DNA of 64,000 bases, from the NCBI RefSeq assembly GCF_023380265.1, contig NZ_CP093366.1, positions 434,001 to 498,000 of the forward strand, in the 5' to 3' direction. Positions 57,330 through 64,000 of this stretch are shown here, piece by piece. How positions within the stretch are numbered: position 1 is the first letter of the stretch; each line of letters begins with the position of its first letter. The position numbers and the translations under genes are program-made. The DNA is from Bombilactobacillus folatiphilus (GTDB lineage: Bacteria; Bacillota; Bacilli; Lactobacillales; Lactobacillaceae). The notes beneath the pieces were generated by a model. It ran no database searches. It was not told where the DNA came from and saw only the letters and a list, made by a program, of their open reading frames with translations.

Positions 57330-57349
57330 GTGAGTAACTATTTACTCAC
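57330..57349 (+). promoter_or_regulatory. Probable TetR operator
   Basis: Perfect inverted repeat GTGAGTAA-CTAT-TTACTCAC. It covers the expected transcription start, directly downstream of the -10, where binding of the TetR protein encoded at the end of the same operon would block transcription. Confidence 0.7.
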
Positions 57350-57380
57350 CTATTTTTGAAAAGATAAAAGGAGCATCACA

Positions 57381-58106
57381 ATGTCTCAAACGATTATTAA
57401 TTTAAAGCAGATTCATAAAAAGTTTGGCCCACAAATAGTTTTGGACGATATTTCATTTCAAGTTTCATTAGGTGAAATTGTCGGTTTAATTGGACCTTCA
57501 GGTGCAGGTAAATCAACGATTATCAAGATCACTTTAGGCATGGAAAAGTCTGATCGTGGACAAGCAACTGTTTTCCAAACGATCATGCCTAATCGGAAGT
57601 TATTGCACCAAATCGGTTATATGGCGCAGTCGGATGCTTTATATGATTCGTTGACAGCTTATGAAAATCTGGTATTTTTTGCGCAAATGAAGGGTGTTGC
57701 CAAACAGCAACTAGTCTCAGAGATTCAGCGTGTGAGTGCGGTGGTGGACTTGTCCGAATATCTATCAAAAAGAGTTGGTGGCTATTCTGGTGGCATGAAA
57801 CGGCGACTGTCTTTAGCGATTGCTTTATTAGGAAATCCGCCATTATTAGTTTTAGATGAGCCAACCGTGGGGATTGATCCAGCATTACGCCGCAAAATTT
57901 GGCACGAATTAACACGATTGAAAACAGCAGGGCATGCGATTTTAATTACAACGCATGTGATGGATGAAGCTGAATTAACAGATCGGGTTGCGCTGCTATT
58001 GGGAGGACATTTGATTGCTAATGCTGCACCCCAAGTTTTGGAAGCTCAATATCAAGTGCCAACGATTGAAGATGTCTTTTTGAAAGCGGAAGGAGATTTA
58101 GCATGA
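57381..58106 (+). CDS. ABC transporter ATP-binding protein
   Basis: 241 residues. Walker A GPSGAGKSTI, Q-loop YMAQSD, signature YSGGMKRRLSLA, Walker B LLVLDEPTVGID and switch His in ITTHVMDEAE. Drug- or lipid-exporter (DrrA/CcmA-like) subfamily. The gene overlaps the permease gene by 4 bases. Substrate unknown. Confidence 0.93.
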   Translation: MSQTIINLKQIHKKFGPQIVLDDISFQVSLGEIVGLIGPSGAGKSTIIKITLGMEKSDRGQATVFQTIMPNRKLLHQIGYMAQSDALYDSLTAYENLVFFAQMKGVAKQQLVSEIQRVSAVVDLSEYLSKRVGGYSGGMKRRLSLAIALLGNPPLLVLDEPTVGIDPALRRKIWHELTRLKTAGHAILITTHVMDEAELTDRVALLLGGHLIANAAPQVLEAQYQVPTIEDVFLKAEGDLA

Positions 58107-59203
58107 GAACTTGGGCAATTACAAAGCGTGTACTAAAGGAATTATTTCGTGATAAACGAACGTTAATGTTAATTTTTATTGCACCGTTAATTGTTTTAGC
58201 ATTAATGAATTATATTTTTGGTGTAAATACAACAACTGATGTCACGATTGGGACGGTACATGTTTCTCAAACTGTCAATCAAAATTTAACTAAAGTTCAA
58301 CACGTCCAAGTGCAAAAATACCATTCTCAAGCTGATGTGCAGCAAGCCTTAAAGTATGAAAAAATTGATTCTTCATTAATTAAGCATGGTGATCATTACC
58401 AACTAACGCATGCTAATGTTGATACGGGCAAAACTAAGTTGGCTAAATCAGCGGTGCAAGTAGCTTTAACCCAGAATAATATTCGGCATCTGACCACCAG
58501 TCTAACTAAAATGCAGATGCTTATGCCTCAAGGTCGTGCTCCCAAGTTGTCTACTAAAATCCCACAGATTCACAATCGTTATAATTATGGTGATGGTAAT
58601 TCTACCTTCTTTGCCAAATTAATGCCAATTTTAATGGGCTTTTTCGTCTTTTTCTTTGTCTTTTTGATTTCAGGCATGGCATTATTAAATGAACGAACTT
58701 CTGGCACCTTAGATCGTTTGTTAGCAACGCCAGTCAAACGTTCAGATATTATTTTTGGTTATATGTTGAGTTATGGTCTCATTGCTATTTTACAAACATT
58801 GCTGATCGTTTGTTTTACGATCTATGGTTTAAAGGTGCAAGTTATTGGTTCTATTGGAATAGTAATTTTGGTGACAGTTTTACTAGCTTTGATTGCCTTA
58901 TCATTAGGGATTTTTTTATCAACATTCGCCAAATCAGAATTTCAAATGGTTCAATTTATTCCAGTGGTGGTTGTGCCGCAAATCTTTTTCTCTGGCATTA
59001 TTCCATTAACGTCTATGGCTGCTTGGGCGCAATGGTTGGCCAATATTTTGCCAATGAAATACGCAGCTGATGCTTTGACTAATGTTATTATGAAAGGCTC
59101 AACATTAATTGATGTCAGTGGCGATTTGCTAATTATGGTCCTATTCATTATTATTTTAACTATTAGTAATATTGTCGGCTTAAAGCGGTATAGGAAGGTT
59201 TAA
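58103..59203 (+). CDS. ABC-2-type transporter permease
   Basis: 366 residues: one N-terminal helix (about 20-38), an extracytoplasmic domain of about 130 residues, then five helices from about 175 (LMPILMGFFVFFFVFLISGMALLNERTSGTLDRLLATP is the ABC2 hallmark). Forms the exporter with the preceding ATPase. The stop overlaps the TetR gene start. Confidence 0.92.
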   Translation: MRTWAITKRVLKELFRDKRTLMLIFIAPLIVLALMNYIFGVNTTTDVTIGTVHVSQTVNQNLTKVQHVQVQKYHSQADVQQALKYEKIDSSLIKHGDHYQLTHANVDTGKTKLAKSAVQVALTQNNIRHLTTSLTKMQMLMPQGRAPKLSTKIPQIHNRYNYGDGNSTFFAKLMPILMGFFVFFFVFLISGMALLNERTSGTLDRLLATPVKRSDIIFGYMLSYGLIAILQTLLIVCFTIYGLKVQVIGSIGIVILVTVLLALIALSLGIFLSTFAKSEFQMVQFIPVVVVPQIFFSGIIPLTSMAAWAQWLANILPMKYAADALTNVIMKGSTLIDVSGDLLIMVLFIIILTISNIVGLKRYRKV

Positions 59204-59841
59204 TGATGAGTTATACAAGTGTCCAACAATGGTTAGATAAAAGTCCAATGTCAGCTGGTAAAAGAAAAATTATCCAGTCGGCAGTTAAATTGTTTGCCCA
59301 GTTTGGTTATCAAGGTACGACCACGGCAATGATTGCCCAAGATGCTGGCTTGAGTAATGCGACGATGTTTAAGCACTTTAAGTCGAAAGAAGAGTTGTTG
59401 CAAAAAATTGTGACACCGTTAATTAGTGAATTAGTTCCTTTATTCAGTGAACAATTTTTGAAAGATGTCAAAAATCATTTAGTATCCATTTACGATTTGA
59501 TGGACTACATGATTCGTGATCGCTATCAATTTATGAATCAAAATTGTCAAATTGTTCTCATTATCATCAATCAATTTTTGACTAATGAAGATGTTAAACA
59601 GACAATTGTTAAGTTGCTAGGTCCTAAAGAAGAGCAATTACAGCAAATTATTCAAGAATTATTAACTACTGACCAAACAACTGATTCTAATTTAACGGCG
59701 TCAGTAATCATCCAGTTGTTTGCCGGTCAAATGTTAATTAGTTTTTTGAAACGATACAAACTAAATGTTGTTGTAGATAATGAGCAAGAAGTGGCACAAA
59801 TTATTGCTAATGTGCAAAAAGTAATTCGCAAAAATGCGTAA
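59203..59841 (+). CDS. TetR-family transcriptional regulator
   Basis: 212 residues. N-terminal helix-turn-helix IIQSAVKLFAQFGYQGTTTAMIAQDAGLSNATMFKHFKSKEELL, variable ligand-binding C-terminus. Last gene of the exporter operon, overlapping the permease gene. Likely represses its own operon through the palindrome at 57330-57349 and is released by the transported compound; this is inference. Confidence 0.9.
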   Translation: MMSYTSVQQWLDKSPMSAGKRKIIQSAVKLFAQFGYQGTTTAMIAQDAGLSNATMFKHFKSKEELLQKIVTPLISELVPLFSEQFLKDVKNHLVSIYDLMDYMIRDRYQFMNQNCQIVLIIINQFLTNEDVKQTIVKLLGPKEEQLQQIIQELLTTDQTTDSNLTASVIIQLFAGQMLISFLKRYKLNVVVDNEQEVAQIIANVQKVIRKNA

Positions 59842-59848
59842 TTATTGC

Positions 59849-59877
59849 TTGACATTCTTTTATACGAACGCTATACT
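59849..59877 (+). promoter_or_regulatory. Promoter of the infC-rpmI-rplT operon
   Basis: TTGACA at 59849-59854, 17 bases, TATACT at 59872-59877. Confidence 0.85.
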
Positions 59878-59884
59878 AATTGAG

Positions 59885-59994
59885 TATTGAATCAAGCAGA
59901 AGCTCCCGCTTCTCACCTATGCCTTAAGCCTCTGGGTAAGTTAATTAAGATAATCGATGATTAATTGCGGGTGCTTTGGCACCCGCATTTTTTG
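59885..59994 (+). ncRNA. L20 leader with attenuator
   Basis: Leader between the promoter and infC: AGAAGCTCCCGCTTCT hairpin, then a structured stretch, and a strong terminator GCGGGTGC-TTTG-GCACCCGC with T-tract (59967-59994). In Firmicutes this leader lets ribosomal protein L20 cause premature termination. Position and terminator support it; the exact L20-binding fold was not modelled. Confidence 0.75.
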
Positions 59995-60023
59995 TGAGTG
60001 ATAATTTTCGGAGGTGGATACTC

Positions 60024-60560
60024 ATAGCTAATAATGGCAAGAACAATATGATCGTGAACGATAAAATTCGAGCACGTGAATTGCGTGTGATTTCAGTTGA
60101 TGGTGAACAGTTGGGGGTTATTTCTAAACAGGAAGCGATGCGCTTGGCAGAACAAGCAGATTTGGATCTTGTTTTAGTTTCACCTAATGCCAAACCACCC
60201 GTAGCTAGAATCATGGATTACGGAAAATATCGGTTTGAGTTACAGAAAAAAGACCGAGAATCACGTAAGAAGCAGAAGATTGTTAGTATCAAAGAAGTTC
60301 GGTTAAGTCCGACCATTGAGAAGAATGATTTTGATACTAAACTGAAGAATGCTCGGAAATTTTTGGAAAAGGGTTCTAAAGTTAAAGTCTCGATTCGCTT
60401 CCGTGGTCGTGCTATCACTCACAAAGAAATCGGTCGGGATGTTTTAGAAAAAATGGCTGAAGCCACCAAAGACGTTGCTTCAGTAATTACGCGACCTAAA
60501 ATGGATGGCCGCAGCATGTTTTTAATGCTTGCTCCAATTAATGACAAAAAAAAGAAATAG
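60024..60560 (+). CDS. infC: Translation initiation factor IF-3
   Basis: Binds the 30S subunit and proofreads initiation. Both domains are intact ([47 protein letters not shown]). No ATG lies at the usual start distance: GGAGG at 60010-60014 is 9 bases before ATA 60024. The next in-frame ATG is 60048. A non-AUG start is the known basis of infC autoregulation, so ATA 60024 is chosen. Followed by rpmI at 18 bases. Confidence 0.92.
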   Translation: MANNGKNNMIVNDKIRARELRVISVDGEQLGVISKQEAMRLAEQADLDLVLVSPNAKPPVARIMDYGKYRFELQKKDRESRKKQKIVSIKEVRLSPTIEKNDFDTKLKNARKFLEKGSKVKVSIRFRGRAITHKEIGRDVLEKMAEATKDVASVITRPKMDGRSMFLMLAPINDKKKK

Positions 60561-60578
60561 TGCAGGAGGATCTTCGTA

Positions 60579-60779
60579 ATGCCTAAGCAAAAAACACATC
60601 GTGCATCAGCTAAACGTTTCAAATTTACTGCTAATGGTGGATTAAAGCGTAGCCATGCATATACAAGTCACCGTTTCCATGGCAAGACCAAAAAGCAACG
60701 TCGTCAATTGTCGAAGTCAACAATGGTTAGTGCTAGTGATATGAAACGTATCAAGCAAATGTTGACGACTTACAAATAA
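60579..60779 (+). CDS. rpmI: 50S ribosomal protein L35
   Basis: 66 residues, basic: [20 protein letters not shown] and C-terminal [22 protein letters not shown]. Middle gene of the infC operon. AGGAGG precedes the ATG. Confidence 0.97.
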   Translation: MPKQKTHRASAKRFKFTANGGLKRSHAYTSHRFHGKTKKQRRQLSKSTMVSASDMKRIKQMLTTYK

Positions 60780-60817
60780 TCAGTCATTTTAAACAATAAT
60801 TTTTAGGAGGAATCACT

Positions 60818-61174
60818 ATGCCACGTGTTAAAGGTGGAACAGTAACTCGTAAGCGTCGTAAGAAAGTTTTAAAGTTAGCTAAGGGTTATCGCGGTTCTAA
60901 ACATATTCAATTTAAGGCTGCATCAACACAATTATTTAATTCTTATCATTATGCTTTCAGAGATCGTAAGCAAGTTAAGAGAGATTATCGGAAATTATGG
61001 ATCGCGCGGATTAATGCTGGCGCTCGGATGCAAGACATCAGTTATAGTAAGTTAATGCACGGTTTAAAGGTAGCGCAAGTTGATATTAATCGTAAGATGT
61101 TAGCTGATTTAGCAGTTAACGATCAACGTGCTTTTAAAAAGTTAGTTGATACTGCTAAAGATGCATTGAAATAA
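60818..61174 (+). CDS. rplT: 50S ribosomal protein L20
   Basis: 118 residues: [29 protein letters not shown], and [10 protein letters not shown]. Assembly-initiator protein of the 50S subunit and the likely repressor acting on the leader at 59885-59994. AGGAGG precedes the ATG. Confidence 0.97.
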   Translation: MPRVKGGTVTRKRRKKVLKLAKGYRGSKHIQFKAASTQLFNSYHYAFRDRKQVKRDYRKLWIARINAGARMQDISYSKLMHGLKVAQVDINRKMLADLAVNDQRAFKKLVDTAKDALK

Positions 61175-61209
61175 ACACGTAACTAGCTTGATGCTAGTTG
61201 CGTGTTTTT
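61174..61209 (+). terminator. Terminator after rplT
   Basis: Stem AACACGTAACTAGC/GCTAGTTGCGTGTT with 5-base loop, then TTTT. Confidence 0.88.
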
Positions 61210-61242
61210 ACTAAAAAATAAATTGTCAAACTGTGACGTGAG

Positions 61243-61782
61243 GTGAACATTCTGGGACTGTTTAAGCCAAATATGATGCTTGAGCAAATTACGTGGGTCA
61301 CACCGCAAGAATTTATTCAAGCAGGTGTGAAAGTGATTTTATCTGATCTTGATAATACGTTATTGCCTTGGAATCAAAAAGAACAACACAATCAAAATTT
61401 AGTAGATTGGATCCAAGCTTTGAAAGCTAACGGTATTACATTGGTGATTGCATCAAATAATAGTGAAGAACGTGTTAAAAAAGCTGTGGCGGATTTACCG
61501 GTGCAAATTTTGGCACGTGCCTTAAAACCTTTGCCGTTTGGTCTGCACAAATATTTGAGGCAGCATCATTATCGACGCCAAGAAACTGTCATGGTGGGCG
61601 ATCAATTAATGACTGATGTTTTAGCCGGTAATTTAGCTGGCGTGCGGACCATTTTGGTGCAACCGTTAGTTCAGACCGATGCTAAGAAAACTCGGATTAA
61701 TCGGTTGATTGAACGACCAATAATGAAGTTGAATCACTTTTTATATCCTCATTTACGGTGGAGGAGGAATTTAATTGAGTGA
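61243..61782 (+). CDS. yqeG: YqeG-family HAD-IIIA phosphatase
   Basis: About 179 residues. HAD motif I VILSDLDNTLLPWN, motif II VIASNNSEERV, Lys in RALKPLPFGLHK, motif IV VMVGDQLMTDVLAGN. First of the yqeG-yqeH-yhbY-nadD-yqeK cluster conserved in Firmicutes. The start is unclear: GTG 61243 overlaps the best ribosome site (GTGAGG), and a start at about 61250-61258 is possible. Overlaps yqeH by 8 bases. Confidence 0.9.
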   Translation: MNILGLFKPNMMLEQITWVTPQEFIQAGVKVILSDLDNTLLPWNQKEQHNQNLVDWIQALKANGITLVIASNNSEERVKKAVADLPVQILARALKPLPFGLHKYLRQHHYRRQETVMVGDQLMTDVLAGNLAGVRTILVQPLVQTDAKKTRINRLIERPIMKLNHFLYPHLRWRRNLIE

Positions 61783-62881
61783 AAACGAACTATTTTGTGT
61801 CGGTTGTGGTGCACAATTACAAAGTCAAGATTCAAAATTAGCCGGTTTTGTGCCAGCTAGTCGCTTACAGCAAACTCAAGAAACTGATTTATATTGTCAA
61901 CGCTGTTTTCGATTGCGTCATTATAATGAAGTCGCTGAAGTTCCCTTGGATAATGCCGCATTTCAAGATTTATTAACAAGTATTGGTCATCAGGATGCTT
62001 TAGTCGTTTATGTGATGGATATTTTTAATTTTTCTGGTAGCGTGATTGCTAATTTGCGTAAATTTATTCAGCATAATCCTGTCTTAGTTGTCGGCAATAA
62101 AATTGATTTAATTCCTAGTTCTTACCATGTTAATAAGTTGCAGAATTGGTTACAAAATCAAGTGAAACAAATTGGCCTCAAACCTGTTGCAACACAATTA
62201 GTTAGCGCTAAAAAGTTAGCCGGTATTGATGAGTTAATGACCAAAATTGAGAATTTACGACACGGACTTGATGTTTATGTGGTAGGTTCGACTAATGTTG
62301 GTAAATCAACATTAATTAATGCTATTTTGCAAGCAAATAGTGATCTCAAAGACCTTATTACAACTTCTAATTATCCTGGTACCACTTTAAATGAAATTCG
62401 GATTCCGTTAGCTGGCGGTGGTGATTTGGTTGATACGCCGGGAATTATTCATGCAGGACAAATTGCTAATTTATTGACACCACAAGAATTGAAGTATGTT
62501 GCGCCACAAACGCAATTACATCCGCGAATTTTTCAGTTAAATGCTCAACAAACGCTCTTTTTGGCCGGGTTAGGACGTTTAGATTTTGTAGAGGGAGAAG
62601 CTGGGTCATTTGTCGCTTACGTTGACAATCATTTATATATTCATCGCACCAAATTAAGCAATGCTGATCAATTTTATGCTGCTCATCGAAGTGATTTGTT
62701 GACGCCACCACAAAAGCAAACAGATTTTCCTGATTTAGTTGCGCATGATATTACAACAACTGTGAAAAGCGATATTGTTTTTTCTGGTTTGGGTTGGGTG
62801 ACGGTGCCCAAACAAGTGCGGTTAAAAGCGTATTTACCAGCGGGGATTAAGTTAGATGTTCGGCCTGCTTTGATTAATTAA
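61775..62881 (+). CDS. yqeH: Ribosome biogenesis GTPase YqeH
   Basis: Circularly permuted GTPase for 30S assembly. 368 residues: N-terminal zinc finger (CVGCGAQLQ ... CQRCFRLRHYN), then G4 VVGNKIDLI, G5 LVSAKKL, G1 VVGSTNVGKSTLINAI and G3 LVDTPGI, in the permuted order. C-terminal domain follows. TTG start with GGAGGAGG at about 61758-61766. Confidence 0.95.
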   Translation: MSENELFCVGCGAQLQSQDSKLAGFVPASRLQQTQETDLYCQRCFRLRHYNEVAEVPLDNAAFQDLLTSIGHQDALVVYVMDIFNFSGSVIANLRKFIQHNPVLVVGNKIDLIPSSYHVNKLQNWLQNQVKQIGLKPVATQLVSAKKLAGIDELMTKIENLRHGLDVYVVGSTNVGKSTLINAILQANSDLKDLITTSNYPGTTLNEIRIPLAGGGDLVDTPGIIHAGQIANLLTPQELKYVAPQTQLHPRIFQLNAQQTLFLAGLGRLDFVEGEAGSFVAYVDNHLYIHRTKLSNADQFYAAHRSDLLTPPQKQTDFPDLVAHDITTTVKSDIVFSGLGWVTVPKQVRLKAYLPAGIKLDVRPALIN

Positions 62882-62892
62882 TGAGGATAACA

Positions 62893-63210
62893 ATGTTAAC
62901 AAAAAAACAAATCAAATATTTAAAATCTCAAGCACAAACTTTGACGCCTAGTTTACAAATTGGTAAAAATGGGCTCAGTACTAATTTGTTTGCACAATTA
63001 GCTGAACAGTTAGAACATCAAGAGTTAATCAAGATTAGTTTGCTGCAAACAGCTCCTTTAACAACCAAGTCTTTTGCGATGGCTTTGGCAAAAGCTTTGC
63101 CGCAAGTGAATATGGTTAATCAAATTGGTCATACTGTTGTTGTGTATTCACAAGCTTCTGAAAGTAAACATCGAACAATTAGTTTAAAAGTAGACCAAAT
63201 TAAGGGTTAG
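62893..63210 (+). CDS. yhbY: YhbY-type CRM-domain RNA-binding protein
   Basis: About 105 residues. MLTKKQIKYLKSQAQTLTPSLQIGKNGLS, with the CRM-domain loop GKNG. Associated with 50S assembly in homologues. GAGG at 62883 favours ATG 62893 over 62881. Confidence 0.93.
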   Translation: MLTKKQIKYLKSQAQTLTPSLQIGKNGLSTNLFAQLAEQLEHQELIKISLLQTAPLTTKSFAMALAKALPQVNMVNQIGHTVVVYSQASESKHRTISLKVDQIKG

Positions 63211-63219
63211 GTAATTAAA

Positions 63220-63870
63220 ATGACACAGACAGTGACAACTAATAAACCAGTGACACAAGTCCAATCCCAGACGCAGACACAATCAAAAGGTCAGCGCATT
63301 GGAATTTTAGGTGGTACGTTTAATCCGCCCCATATTGGTCATTTAATGATTGCTGATCAGGTGTTTGAACAACTTGATCTGGATAAAATTTTGTTTATCC
63401 CAGACGCTAATCCCCCTCATGTCGATGAAAAAGGAGCAATTGCGGTGGAACATCGCATGGAGATGGTTCGGCGAGCTATCATTAATCATCGAGATTTCGA
63501 TTTGTGCTTGATTGAAGCGCAACGTGGTGGAATTAGTTATACATTTGATACAATTCGGCAGTTGAAAAAATTGCATCCGGAAAACCAATATTATTTTATT
63601 ATTGGTGGCGATATGGTGGAGTACTTGCCTAAATGGCATAAAATTGATGAATTAGTCCAAATGGTGCAATTTGTGGGCGTATGTCGTAAAGGTTATGAAC
63701 AAAATTCGACTTATCCGATTATTTGGGTAAATATGCCTACGACTGAAGTTAGTTCAACTTGGATTCGTCAGACAATCCAGACGCACGGTTCTGTTCGTTA
63801 TTTTGTACCCGATTTAGTACAGCAGTATATTGATGAAAAGGGGCTTTATTTAGATGATTGTAATGACTGA
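63220..63870 (+). CDS. nadD: Nicotinate-nucleotide adenylyltransferase
   Basis: NAD biosynthesis. 216 residues; GILGGTFNPPHIGHLMIADQ near residue 28 holds the nucleotidyltransferase HxGH motif, and ISYTFDTIRQLK and VSSTWIRQTI (ISSTxIR) follow. A Gln/Thr-rich N-terminal extension of about 25 residues is unusual; a shorter protein is possible, but no better start is seen. Overlaps yqeK by 8 bases. Confidence 0.95.
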   Translation: MTQTVTTNKPVTQVQSQTQTQSKGQRIGILGGTFNPPHIGHLMIADQVFEQLDLDKILFIPDANPPHVDEKGAIAVEHRMEMVRRAIINHRDFDLCLIEAQRGGISYTFDTIRQLKKLHPENQYYFIIGGDMVEYLPKWHKIDELVQMVQFVGVCRKGYEQNSTYPIIWVNMPTTEVSSTWIRQTIQTHGSVRYFVPDLVQQYIDEKGLYLDDCND

Positions 63871-64000
63871 CTATGATATGGCGGCTTTGGTGGCCCAAGT
63901 AAAAGCTAAATTATCTCCTTATCGATTTGAACACTGTGTGCGGACTAGTCAGCGTTCAGTAGAATTGGCTCAATTAAATCACGCTGATCTTCAAAAAGCA
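63863..64000 (+). CDS. yqeK: YqeK-family HD-domain protein, N-terminal part (cut by window end)
   Basis: 46 codons are visible: MTDYDMAALVAQVKAKLSPY, then RFEHCVRTSQRSVELAQLNH, with the first His of the HD domain (FEHCVR). Homologues hydrolyse diadenosine tetraphosphate. The ATG lies inside the end of nadD. The gene continues beyond the window. Confidence 0.85.
   Translation, partial: MTDYDMAALVAQVKAKLSPYRFEHCVRTSQRSVELAQLNHADLQKA

Overview
The window is an AT-rich chromosomal stretch from a Gram-positive bacterium of the order Lactobacillales. Evidence for this is a tmRNA encoding the tag AKNNNNSYALAA, type-I lipoteichoic acid synthase, PepX, PepN and PepD-type peptidases, a comG operon followed by an N6-type methyltransferase and ackA, and strong Shine-Dalgarno sites with frequent TTG/GTG starts. 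None of the tRNA genes encodes its CCA end. A bee-associated genus such as Bombilactobacillus is my guess for the lineage; this is inference from gene content and not proven here.

Layout. 1-1.4 kb: 16 tRNA genes, including a perfect 244-bp duplication of the fMet-Asp-Phe segment, then a terminator. 1.4-3.3 kb: a decayed patch with remnants of a UvrA-like ATPase (+) and an SPFH/stomatin-like protein (-). 3.3-6.1 kb: glmS and a YebC-family regulator. 6.1-12.0 kb: the comGA-GG competence pseudopilus operon, a DNA-methyltransferase-like protein and ackA. 12.0-12.75 kb: ssrA (tmRNA), followed by the eroded C-terminus of a tyrosine integrase, the scar of an old integration at the tmRNA 3' end. 12.8-15.3 kb: a frameshifted large WxL-like surface protein (-). 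15.9-33.3 kb: housekeeping and surface genes (nucleoside hydrolase, NlpC/P60 hydrolase, nucleoside deoxyribosyltransferase, quinone-reductase-like protein, a two-component system, pepN, ltaS, vanZ-like, pgi, a GtrB-like glycosyltransferase, GNAT, a multicopper oxidase and an APC permease). 33.5-36.0 kb: a second WxL-like surface protein, paralogous to the first and also frameshifted, once in a G7 tract inside its signal peptide.

36.0-45.9 kb: a complete aspartate-to-lysine pathway by the N-acetyl-diaminopimelate route in two divergent units: dapF and aspartokinase (-), and lysA-dapD-dapL-dapA-dapB-aminotransferase-asd (+) behind a lysine riboswitch. 45.9-56.4 kb: a DUF218 membrane protein, pepX, a small GlsB/YeaQ-type protein, a lone tRNA-Gln(CTG), a C69 dipeptidase, glyA, a sugar O-acetyltransferase, a Cof-type HAD phosphatase and glycerol-3-phosphate oxidase/dehydrogenase. 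56.4-59.9 kb: a Tyr/Ser phosphatase and an ABC exporter with a co-transcribed TetR regulator and a clear operator. 59.9-64 kb: the L20-leader-controlled infC-rpmI-rplT operon, then yqeG-yqeH-yhbY-nadD-yqeK (cut by the window edge), a ribosome-assembly and NAD module.

Most of the window is ordinary core genome. The accessory signals worth attention are the two frameshifted WxL-like paralogues (candidate phase-variable or decaying adhesins), the tmRNA integration scar, the tRNA duplication with an acceptor-stem mismatch in both tRNA-Phe copies, and a Gly-to-Val change in the FAD motif of the glycerol-3-phosphate enzyme. I saw no CRISPR array, intact prophage or intact insertion sequence.
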